Assembly: GCA_023150945.1 (NCBI GenBank) | Contig: JAKLJX010000004.1 | Span: 124,001 to 188,000 of the forward strand | Direction: 5' to 3' | DNA: 64,000 nucleotides | Source of the DNA: a bacterium | Lineage (GTDB): Bacteria; Zhuqueibacterota; Zhuqueibacteria; Zhuqueibacterales; Zhuqueibacteraceae | In this document: in pieces, positions 23,238 through 31,388 of the stretch | Position numbering within the stretch: position 1 is the stretch's first letter | How the letters are laid out: the number at the start of each line of letters is the position of its first letter | Translations under genes and position numbers: made by a program | The notes under the pieces: generated by a model | The model's database searches: none | Told to the model about the DNA's origin: nothing | What the model saw: the letters and a program-made list of their open reading frames with translations, nothing else

Positions 23238-24986
23238 ATGAAATACCACCTGGCCCATTGCGGCATGCTGCTCTTGTTGTGTTTGTTGCTGCTGCCGCCG
23301 CTTTCGGCCCATGCCCAGTCCCGCAGCCCGGAGGCCAACAAATGGTTCAAATCCGGCCTGCGGCAGAAGAATGCGGAGCTTGCCATTGCCGCCTACCAGC
23401 AAGCCATCGCGCTGGACCCGAGTTTTCAGGAAGCGCTGTACAATCTCGCGCTGTTGTATCGCAAACGGAAGGACTATGCCCAAGCGCGGGACTTGCTTGA
23501 ACGGGCACGGGTGCTGGGCGCCGATCCTGCCAAAGAGGACTGGCGATTCAAAATCGTTTATGAGCTGGCTGCCCTCAACCAGCGACTCGATGATTTGGAA
23601 GGTGCGGAGGAGGCGCTGCGGCAGGCGCGCGACCTTGCCGCCGATGCCAAATCGCGCACGTTGGTGTCATTGGATCTGGGCAGATTGCTCTATCAACGCG
23701 GCCGCTATCGTGAGGCATTGGCGGAATTGCAGGAAGGGCGGCGCAACGCAACCGCCAACCTGGCGGAATTCGACAAGCTGATCCCCTCCGTCGAGGAGGC
23801 GGTGCAGCTCTTTGAGCTTTATCAAGAAGCGGCAAAAGAGCGGGCGCGCGGCAATCTCAACAATGCGCTGGCGCTGCTGCGGCAAATCGAGGCGCAGAAG
23901 CCCGGTTTCATGAATGTCGGCCGCGAAATCGCCGCCCTGGGCGCGAGTCTGGAAGCTGCCGATCGCGAAGAGGTTTTCCATCGGCTCTATCTGCAGGCGC
24001 AAAGCTATGAGGCCGACGACCGCCTCGAACTCGCCATCACCACCTACGAAAGCCTGCTGCAGTCAGCTCCCGGCTACAAGGATGCCGAAGCCCGGCTGCA
24101 GCGTGTGCGCCGGCGGCTGGATGACAAACAGCGCTTGCTGAACGTGCGGCCGTGGCTGGCGCGCATCCAGGCGGACACTGGCCGCGCCGTACTCGAAGCC
24201 CGCGCCCGGCGTTACTACCTCGACGGCCGACGCGCCCTGGCCAGCGGCAACTACAGCCGCGCGTTGGTAGCCTTCGAAAAAGCGCGCGAACTCAATCCCT
24301 ACGATACTGAAATCGATACCCTCCTGGCGCACGTGCGCAACCACCTGTTACCGGCAGCCACCGTCTTGCCGTTTGAAATGGTGGACGCGCCGGTCGCGGT
24401 CGAGACGGCCACTGGTGATTCTGCTGTGCGGGCTGCGCCAGATTCCGCCGTCCCGATTCCCGAAATCATGCCGGTGACCGTCGAACCTGCCATCACGCGG
24501 TTTCCCGACGATGACACCAGCCTGTATGCCCAGATCGAGTTTGCCCAAGAAGAGGAGGAAGCGGTCGTGGCCGCCGGTCTCAATTGGGGCATGATTCTCT
24601 TTGTCGCCGCGATCGTAACGGCGCTGGTGGTGTTGCCGTTCAGCGGCGTATTTCCGCATTCCGATCAGGTGCGGGCGCATGCTTTTCTCTTCCTGCGTGA
24701 TTTCAATCGCGCCGCTTCGATTTACGAAAAGCTGCTGCAGCAGAATCCCCAAGCCACCGGCCTTTACCCACGCCTGGCGGAGATCTATCTGCGCACCGGT
24801 CGCACCGATGGGAATGCGCTCAAGGTCTATGAGAGTGTTTTGCAGATGAGTCCGGCCACGCGCAACTGGGACAGGATTTCCTCGATTGTGGCGCAGAGCA
24901 AGCAGCAGAGCAAGCGAGCGGCCGCGCCGGACGAGGCCGCCGGCCGCAACCGGAGTCACCCTCCGCCGCGCGAACAGCGGCGGTGA
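23238..24986 (+). CDS. TPR family protein 4: transmembrane TPR protein with a diverged membrane-proximal part
   Basis: 582 residues from ATG 23238 (GAAGGACG upstream); ATGs at 23223 and 23193 are also in frame. The signal peptide ends SAHAQ near residue 32. The N-terminal TPR units match the others (EANKWFKSGLRQKNAELAIA, then DPSFQEALYNLALLYRKRKD). Unlike its relatives, the unit before the membrane is not a TPR. Only SLYAQIEF remains, in an acidic stretch (DDDTSLYAQIEFAQEEEEA) that runs into the helix (about 448-472). The cytoplasmic tail keeps FNRAASIYEKLLQQNP and LAEIYLRTGRTDGNALKVYE but ends in a basic, proline-rich run instead of the last TPR unit. This may be a specialised or partly decayed member. 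Confidence 0.82.
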   Translation: MKYHLAHCGMLLLLCLLLLPPLSAHAQSRSPEANKWFKSGLRQKNAELAIAAYQQAIALDPSFQEALYNLALLYRKRKDYAQARDLLERARVLGADPAKEDWRFKIVYELAALNQRLDDLEGAEEALRQARDLAADAKSRTLVSLDLGRLLYQRGRYREALAELQEGRRNATANLAEFDKLIPSVEEAVQLFELYQEAAKERARGNLNNALALLRQIEAQKPGFMNVGREIAALGASLEAADREEVFHRLYLQAQSYEADDRLELAITTYESLLQSAPGYKDAEARLQRVRRRLDDKQRLLNVRPWLARIQADTGRAVLEARARRYYLDGRRALASGNYSRALVAFEKARELNPYDTEIDTLLAHVRNHLLPAATVLPFEMVDAPVAVETATGDSAVRAAPDSAVPIPEIMPVTVEPAITRFPDDDTSLYAQIEFAQEEEEAVVAAGLNWGMILFVAAIVTALVVLPFSGVFPHSDQVRAHAFLFLRDFNRAASIYEKLLQQNPQATGLYPRLAEIYLRTGRTDGNALKVYESVLQMSPATRNWDRISSIVAQSKQQSKRAAAPDEAAGRNRSHPPPREQRR

Positions 24987-25208
24987 GCGCGCCGTTTTCC
25001 CTCACCTTCATCCAACGCACCCCACGGATTTCCCCGATCCTCTTGTGCCTTTCTGCAGCCAATACCTTTGGGGGTAAAATATGTAGAATGGACTCGTTGC
25101 AGTGGCGGTGAGGAGAATTCGCGCCGAAGCCAATCATCTTGCACATGCTGTTGCCGGTATCCCGGGATCGGACGCCGGTTCCCGTAGCTCATCTCAAGGA
25201 GGCTTGCT

Positions 25209-28200
25209 GTGACGTCACGACAAGGTCATGACTCACGAGGGCGGGTCATCGCACTCGCTCTCTTGTTGGTGTGGCTGGTGCCCAGTCTTTCCCGGGGGAC
25301 GGACGTTGCCGGTCGCCAGTCCGGAACGTGGGATCTGGCCGGCAGCCCTTACCTGGTGACGGACGATGTGAATGTACCGCAGGGAGAGACTCTGGTGATT
25401 CAAGCCGGCGTGGTAGTGAAGTTTGCCGGCGCGTTCAGCCTCAAGGTGCACGGGGTTCTGCTCGCCAATGGCACGGCCGCCGACCGCATCGTTTTCACCT
25501 CGGCCTTCGACAACGAGTTTGGCTGGAGCGGTGTGGCCAGCCGCCGTCTGCCCACGATTCGCGACTGGCTCGGCCTCGAGTTCTTCGGAGAGGGTCAACC
25601 CGGCTCGCAACTTTCCTTCTGTGTGATTCGCTACAGCGACCATGCCGTCATCGCCAAAAACGCACAGCCGGCACTCAAGAATCTCATCATTACCGACTGC
25701 GACGTTGACCGGCTGCTCATCAACGGCCGCGAGGTTCCGGTGCTGGACGGCATCGAAAGCGACTACAGCACGAGTCGGGAAACCGTTGCTGCCCCCGCCG
25801 GTTCGCCGCCGCGGGAGGAGGCGCACATGCCGCTGGCCGAGGAGAAAAATGGCGGCGAAACGGTTGCCGCCTCGGCTTTGACTGCCGAAGCCACCGTGCT
25901 CGGCTTCGTCAGTGATGTCGAAACCGGCGAGCGCCTGCCCGGGGCTAACCTCGAGCTGATTCCGGAAGGCATTGCCGGTCAGGCCACGGGCACGGTCTCC
26001 GGCCCCAACGGCGAGTTCGAGATCAAAGACGTCATTGCCGGCGTTTACACCATTACCGCCTCCTACCTCGGCTATGAAAAGAAAGCGCTGCCGCAGGTTG
26101 AGCTGTCACCCGGCATGACCAAGGCGCTGGAAATCTCGCTGCTGCACGTCGGGCTGCAACTCAATCCCGTCATCATTACGGCCTCGCGCCGGCCAGAGAA
26201 GATTTTCGAGGCGCCGGCTGCCATCTCGCTGCTGGAAAGCGCGCAGCTTCAGTCCAAGTCCGTGCTCACACCGCTGGAGCACATCAAAACTTTGCCGGCA
26301 GTAGACTTTGCCAACACCGGCATCAACCAGGCGAACATCGTGGTGCGGGGATTCAACAATACCTTTTCCGGCGCGCTGTTGGCGCTGACCGACAACCGCA
26401 TCGCGGGATTGCCCTCCTTGCGCTTCAATGCTTATAATCTGATTCCAGTCGCAAACGAGGATTTGGAGCGCATCGAAGTGGTGTCCGGTCCGGGCGCTGC
26501 CCTCTACGGTCCCAATAGCGCCAACGGCGTGGTGCATCTCATCACCAAATCACCGTTCGGATCGGAGGGCACCACCCTCAGCGCCGGCGGAGGCGAGCGC
26601 ATCGAATTCATCGGCTCATTCCGCCACGCCAACAGTCTGGGCGAGCGCCTGGGCTACAAAGTTTCCGGGCAATATTATCAAGGCGTGGACTGGTACTCTC
26701 GCGATCCGGCCGAGCCGGAATTTTTCGAAACCGGAGGCAAGCGTGTGCCCGCCCCCGGCCGCGATTTCGACGTCGAACGGTTGAGCCTTGATGCCCGCCT
26801 GGATTTCCGGCCGCTGTCAGGCATGACCGGCATTCTCTCCTCGGGATTCAGCCAGGCCAGCGACATCGAATTGACGGGCATTGGCGCGGCGCAGGCGCGC
26901 GATTGGCGTGTCTACTACGTGCAAGGCCGGCTGTACTACAAAAATCTCTTCGCGCAGGCTTACTTCAATCAAACCGATGCCGGTGACACCTATCTGCTGC
27001 GCACCGGCGCGCCGATCGTGGATAAATCCAGCCTGATGGTGGGACAAGTGCAGCACAGCTTCACGCTGTGGCGCCGCCACCGCTTCACCTACGGCCTCGA
27101 CGCGCTGCAGACCAAGCCGAACACCGGCGGCACCATCAACAACCGTCACGAACCGTTCGACCGCATCGATGAGCGCGGCGCGTTTCTGCAGTCGGAAACT
27201 TCACTCTCCTCCCGGCTCACCGTGATTTTGGCCGCACGCGTGGATGATCACACCTTCATCAAAGACAAAGTGATTTCTCCGCGCGCCGCGCTGTTGCTCA
27301 AACCGCGCGAGAATCATACGCTGCGCCTCACCTACAATCAGGCATACAGCACGCCTTCCGCCAACAATCTCTTCCTGGATATTCTGTCAGCCACAGTGCC
27401 GACCAAAGCGATCAACCCTGCGCTGGAACCGTTGCTGGGGCCGGTTTTCTTCAATCTCTATGCGGAAGGCACGGCGCCGCGCATGGGCGGCTTTGCGCGC
27501 ACCAGCGCCGGCGGATTTACTTTCCGGCGGGGCGCAGATCAGCGGCCTCAGATGATTTCACCTTTCGACCCGGCGCCGGGTGGCGGCAACGGCTATCTCG
27601 CGCCCGATGCCAATTCCGTGTGGCCGGCCTTGCGCAACTTGGTCCTGGCCTCGCAGCCTGCCGGCCCGGCGCGTGAGGCGCTGGCGGCGGCGTTGCCGCG
27701 CACTCTGAGCGCGAACGTGCCCGGCGTGTTGCGTGCGTTCAATCCCACCGCGCGCGCGTTTGACTTGCCGGTTGCCACCGTCGCGGACATTCCCCTGACC
27801 AAGCCGACGATCACCACGACCACGGAACTCGGATACAAGGGTTTGTTCAGCCAAAAACTGTTGGTGGGGGTGGATCTCTATCGTTCGCGCGTGAGGGATT
27901 TCATCGGCCCGCTGAATGTGGAAACGCCCCATGTGTTCGTCGATCCGGCAGCGCTGGCGCAAGTGCTGGCCAAAGATTTGAAGGCCAACGGTTTCTCGCC
28001 CGCGGTCGCAGAAGCGACGGCGCAAGGCATTGCGCAGAACCTGGCGAATCTCCCCATTGGCTTGATTTCACCGCAAGAGATTCAAAGCGCAACAGAAGTG
28101 ATCATGACCTATCGTAATTTCGGCGATATTTCATTCTACGGCGCGGACCTGAGCCTGGGCTGGTTTCTCAATCGAAGCTGGCGGCTGGGTTTGAATTATT

Positions 28201-28550
28201 CCCATGTCAGCCGGGATTTCTTTGCCAAAAACGGCCGCCAGCCGCATGACATCGCGCTGAATGCGCCGCGCAACAAGCTCAGCGCCAGCGTCCGTTTCAC
28301 CGCGCTCAGCTCCGGCTTGGAGACCGAAACGCGGCTGCGCCACGTTCAGGGCTTTCCAGTCAATTCCGGCGTCTATATCGGCGCGGTACAAACCTACACG
28401 GTGGTGGATTGGGACATGAGCTTCAACCTCAGCCGGAGCACCCAGGCCTTGCTTGCCGTGCAAAACCTGCTGGATAGCCCCTACCGTGCATTCGTGGGCG
28501 CGCCGTTGATCGGCCGGATGATGACCCTGCGGCTGCTGCAATCACTGTGA
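25209..28550 (+). CDS. TonB-dependent outer-membrane receptor with N-terminal beta-helix-like and carboxypeptidase-regulatory-like domains
   Basis: 1113 residues from a GTG at 25209, with AAGGAGG six bases before it. After a signal peptide (to about residue 30) comes a stretch (35-200) that reads like a short parallel beta-helix: NVPQGETLVIQAGVVVKFAG, LLANGTAADRIVFTSA, LSFCVIRYSDHAVIAKN. A variable Ala/Glu linker follows, then a carboxypeptidase-regulatory-like domain (about 233-315; VLGFVSDVETGERLPGANLE). The TonB plug (about 325-430) contains VIITASRRPEKIFEAPAAI, VVRGFNNTFSGALL and ERIEVVSGPGAALYGPNSAN, and the rest is a 22-strand-type barrel. Such receptors take up large ligands by TonB energy. 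No tonB or exbBD is in the window. It lies between TPR genes 4 and 5 on the same strand. The ligand is unknown. Confidence 0.9.
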   Translation: MTSRQGHDSRGRVIALALLLVWLVPSLSRGTDVAGRQSGTWDLAGSPYLVTDDVNVPQGETLVIQAGVVVKFAGAFSLKVHGVLLANGTAADRIVFTSAFDNEFGWSGVASRRLPTIRDWLGLEFFGEGQPGSQLSFCVIRYSDHAVIAKNAQPALKNLIITDCDVDRLLINGREVPVLDGIESDYSTSRETVAAPAGSPPREEAHMPLAEEKNGGETVAASALTAEATVLGFVSDVETGERLPGANLELIPEGIAGQATGTVSGPNGEFEIKDVIAGVYTITASYLGYEKKALPQVELSPGMTKALEISLLHVGLQLNPVIITASRRPEKIFEAPAAISLLESAQLQSKSVLTPLEHIKTLPAVDFANTGINQANIVVRGFNNTFSGALLALTDNRIAGLPSLRFNAYNLIPVANEDLERIEVVSGPGAALYGPNSANGVVHLITKSPFGSEGTTLSAGGGERIEFIGSFRHANSLGERLGYKVSGQYYQGVDWYSRDPAEPEFFETGGKRVPAPGRDFDVERLSLDARLDFRPLSGMTGILSSGFSQASDIELTGIGAAQARDWRVYYVQGRLYYKNLFAQAYFNQTDAGDTYLLRTGAPIVDKSSLMVGQVQHSFTLWRRHRFTYGLDALQTKPNTGGTINNRHEPFDRIDERGAFLQSETSLSSRLTVILAARVDDHTFIKDKVISPRAALLLKPRENHTLRLTYNQAYSTPSANNLFLDILSATVPTKAINPALEPLLGPVFFNLYAEGTAPRMGGFARTSAGGFTFRRGADQRPQMISPFDPAPGGGNGYLAPDANSVWPALRNLVLASQPAGPAREALAAALPRTLSANVPGVLRAFNPTARAFDLPVATVADIPLTKPTITTTTELGYKGLFSQKLLVGVDLYRSRVRDFIGPLNVETPHVFVDPAALAQVLAKDLKANGFSPAVAEATAQGIAQNLANLPIGLISPQEIQSATEVIMTYRNFGDISFYGADLSLGWFLNRSWRLGLNYSHVSRDFFAKNGRQPHDIALNAPRNKLSASVRFTALSSGLETETRLRHVQGFPVNSGVYIGAVQTYTVVDWDMSFNLSRSTQALLAVQNLLDSPYRAFVGAPLIGRMMTLRLLQSL

Positions 28551-28748
28551 CGCTGTGCCGCGATTCTCCGGTTGTTGATAAAGCTGTTCCACACGCGCAC
28601 TTGCTCGCGCACGATTTTCTGCTGCACTGTTTTGGGGCTGCGCCTTCAGGAGGAGTGCGAGCCATGCCTTCTCCCGCAATGAGATTCCAGTGATGGAGTT
28701 CGCTGTGATCACGATCGGTTGCTTATGAGCCTGCCGGCGAGATTTGCC

Positions 28749-30644
28749 ATGCGACAGACTTTGCTGCAAACCTGCCTCGGGGTCGTGCTGATCCTGAGCC
28801 TGACCGGACCCGCCGCGCCACAATCGCAGAACGAACGTGCGGCCCGCCTGCTCGAAGCCGGATTGCGGGAATCCGCACCGCGCAACAGAATCTCCGCCTT
28901 CACCCGCGCGCTCGCGCTCGATCCTGATTTTGTGGAAGCGTCATACAACCTCGGCCTGGTTTACAAACAATTGCAGGACCACGTCCGCGCGGAGCAATTC
29001 CTGCAGCGGGCGCGGCAGAGCTGCACCGCCAAGACCAGCAAGGATTTGCAGCTTGCTGTGCTTTATGAACTCGCGCTGACCTGCAAGCGACTGCACAAAC
29101 TGCCGCAGTATGAAGACGCCTTGCGCGCCGCGCAAAGCCTGGCGCGCGCAGAACAAATCGGCGGAACCATTTCGTTTGAGCTGGGACGGTATTTCTATCA
29201 ACAAGGCCGGCTGGACGAGGCCCTGGCCGAGCTGCGGGAGGGGCAGAGGCTCAACCCCGCGCAGGCGCAGCAGTTTGCCAACCTCGCGCGTTTGGTTGAG
29301 AACGCCCGGGCGGTGCAGCGCTTGTGGGCCAACGCCGAACAGGCCGAGGCCGCAGGCCGCCTGCAAGAAGCGCGCTCCCTGTTCGAGCAGATCTCGGCGC
29401 AAGCGCCGGATGATGAAAACGCCCGGACCAGGCTGGCAGCGGTGACGGAAAAACTGCGGCGGCAGCAGGAGGAAACCGTCTGGCAGGCGCTGTATCAGCG
29501 GGCGCAAGCTTTGGCCGCGGCAGGCAAGTGGGAGGAGGCCATCAACGCGTATGAAGGGTTGCTGGAAAAGGCCGGCGACTATCGCGAGGCCCGGGCGCGC
29601 TTGCGTCAAGCACTCGAACAACTCGAGCTCTCGCAAGCGGCTGCGCAAAGGCAGCGCCAACTCGAGGAAGTGGAGGAGCTTTATGATACCGCGATGAGCG
29701 CATTCAACCGGCAGGAGTGGGCGGCTGCCATCGCGGCCTTCGAAAGGATAACGGCCTCCATGCCGAATTTCCAGGATAGCGCCAGCCGTCTGGCCGCGGC
29801 CCGGCAAAACCTAGCGCAAGAAACTGCCGAAGCCGGGGCGGCGGCTCTCTATGAAGAAGGCCGCGCCGCGCTCGCGTTAGGCGACTGGCCGGCCGCTGTG
29901 CGCGCTTTGCAGCAGGGCGCGCGCCTGGATCCCTCCTACAAAGACATCGCCGTCTTGCTGGCAGAGGCGCGCCAGCAGCGCCAACAATCCCAATCGCCAC
30001 GAGCGCCGGCGCCTGAATCCGGGCACGCCCGCGTGCTGCATGATTCGCTCTATGCGGCTGCGCGCACGGCCATGGCAAACGAAGATTGGGGCCGCGCCAT
30101 CCTGCTGTTGGAGAAGCTGCGGCGGACCGCGCCGCAGGATCCAAACCTGGCCGCGCTGCTCGCGCAGGCCCGGGTCAATCTCACGTTGGTGGCTTCGGAA
30201 TTGCCCAGCGTGAATGCTGCCGGGGGATTGGGCAGCGCCTTGTTCATCGGCGGCGCAGTGACCGGTTTGATCCTGCTGCCCTTGCTCGGTTTCATCATGT
30301 TCTCACCGGAGGCACGGGCGCGCCTGCATCTGCTGCACGGCAACTACGACGCTGCCGCCGGCGTCTACGAAAAGCTGCTGCTCGACAAACCGAATCGCGT
30401 GAGCTTCTATCCGGTGCTGGCAAGCATCTATTTGCTCGCCGGCCGCCGCGATGAAGCCGCGATGAACATCTACAAAACCGTCTTGCAGTTGAATCTGGCA
30501 ACCCGCAACCGGGAAGAGATGAGCACCATCGTGGCGCAGGCTTATCTTTCACAAGGCGTGAGGGATACGCAGGCGATCAAGATTCTCGAAGAAGCGTTGC
30601 GCGCCGAAGTGCGCGGCCGGAGCCAACGGCCGGTGGCGGGCTGA
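28749..30644 (+). CDS. TPR family protein 5: transmembrane TPR protein
   Basis: 631 residues from ATG 28749, which begins a normal signal peptide (MRQTLLQTCLGVVLILSLTG). ATG 28725 is also possible; neither has a strong ribosome site. First TPR unit near residues 35-70 (RISAFTRALALDPDFVEASYNLGLVYKQ), further units to about 200, then YEGLLEKAGDYREARARL and FERITASMPNFQDSASRL. A third repeat has LDPSYKDIAVLLAEAR. DSLYAAARTAMANEDW and QARVNLTLV precede the membrane helix (about 490-513), followed by RARLHLLHGNYDAAAGVYEK and LASIYLLAGRRDEAAMNIYK in the cytoplasmic tail. It follows the TonB receptor by about 200 bp and is the last gene of the plus-strand group. Confidence 0.85.
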   Translation: MRQTLLQTCLGVVLILSLTGPAAPQSQNERAARLLEAGLRESAPRNRISAFTRALALDPDFVEASYNLGLVYKQLQDHVRAEQFLQRARQSCTAKTSKDLQLAVLYELALTCKRLHKLPQYEDALRAAQSLARAEQIGGTISFELGRYFYQQGRLDEALAELREGQRLNPAQAQQFANLARLVENARAVQRLWANAEQAEAAGRLQEARSLFEQISAQAPDDENARTRLAAVTEKLRRQQEETVWQALYQRAQALAAAGKWEEAINAYEGLLEKAGDYREARARLRQALEQLELSQAAAQRQRQLEEVEELYDTAMSAFNRQEWAAAIAAFERITASMPNFQDSASRLAAARQNLAQETAEAGAAALYEEGRAALALGDWPAAVRALQQGARLDPSYKDIAVLLAEARQQRQQSQSPRAPAPESGHARVLHDSLYAAARTAMANEDWGRAILLLEKLRRTAPQDPNLAALLAQARVNLTLVASELPSVNAAGGLGSALFIGGAVTGLILLPLLGFIMFSPEARARLHLLHGNYDAAAGVYEKLLLDKPNRVSFYPVLASIYLLAGRRDEAAMNIYKTVLQLNLATRNREEMSTIVAQAYLSQGVRDTQAIKILEEALRAEVRGRSQRPVAG

Positions 30645-30737
30645 ATCCGGCTGGGGCCGGCGCCTCGATGGCAATCGTCGGCGCGCCCAAGGACTTGCGC
30701 ACCCTCCGGCGGCGCGGCCGCTGCACCTCGCCTCAAA

Positions 30738-31364
30738 TCAAAGCAAGTTCTTCTCGAAGGCTTTGGCAATGGCCTCCGCCTGCGTGTGCACGTGCAGCAG
30801 CTCATAGATTTTCTTGATGTGGCATTTCACCGTGTTTTCGCTGATGAACAACTCCTCGCCGATGGTGCGATAGCTCTTTCCCTCCCGCAATTTCTGCAAG
30901 ATTTCCCTCTGCCGCGGCGTCAGTTGCGGCCCAGTCTGGCTGTGTTGAAATGAACCCACCACCAGCCGCGCGATTTTGGTGCTCATCGGTGCGCCGCCCG
31001 CAACCACTTCCTGCAAACTGGCCAGCAACTCGGCCGGCGGTGTGTGTTTCAAAAGATACCCGCACGCGCCGGCACGCAGCGACTCGAAGATCAAGTCATT
31101 GTCCTCGTAGATCGTCAGCATCACCAGGTCCATCTCAGGCCACCTCGCCTTGATGCGGCGCACGCCCTCGATGCCCGACATGCGGCCGGGCCGGAACCGG
31201 ATGTCCATCAGCACCACTTCCGGCAGATCGCTCTCCAGCCGCTGCAGCGCGGCTTCGCAATCGGCGTAAGCGCCCGCGCAGGTGAATCCCGGCGCTCCGC
31301 CGATAATGATCGCCAGACTCTCGCGAATTTCGTCCTCGTCTTCAACAATGGCCACTCGAATCAT
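30738..31364 (-). CDS. NarL/LuxR-type response regulator
   Basis: 208 residues. The receiver domain (1-120) has the acidic pair EDE near residues 9-11, the phospho-acceptor Asp54 in VVLMDIRF, a Thr in MLTIYED and the conserved Lys in GYLLK. A LuxR-type helix-turn-helix (about 145-200) shows LTPRQREILQKLREGKSYRT and ENTVKCHIKKIYELL. It binds DNA and is switched by phosphorylation from the histidine kinase encoded 24 bp upstream. It is convergent with TPR gene 5. Targets are unknown; the TPR/receptor genes or the ABC array are candidates by position only. Confidence 0.92.
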   Translation of the reverse strand: MIRVAIVEDEDEIRESLAIIIGGAPGFTCAGAYADCEAALQRLESDLPEVVLMDIRFRPGRMSGIEGVRRIKARWPEMDLVMLTIYEDNDLIFESLRAGACGYLLKHTPPAELLASLQEVVAGGAPMSTKIARLVVGSFQHSQTGPQLTPRQREILQKLREGKSYRTIGEELFISENTVKCHIKKIYELLHVHTQAEAIAKAFEKNLL

Positions 31365-31388
31365 GCCGGTATCGCTCTGCTGAATCGT

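Noticed and set aside
22343-23386. 347-codon minus-strand frame over the TPR 3 end and the gap
   Set aside because: Antisense of conserved TPR tail plus non-coding gap; no domain.
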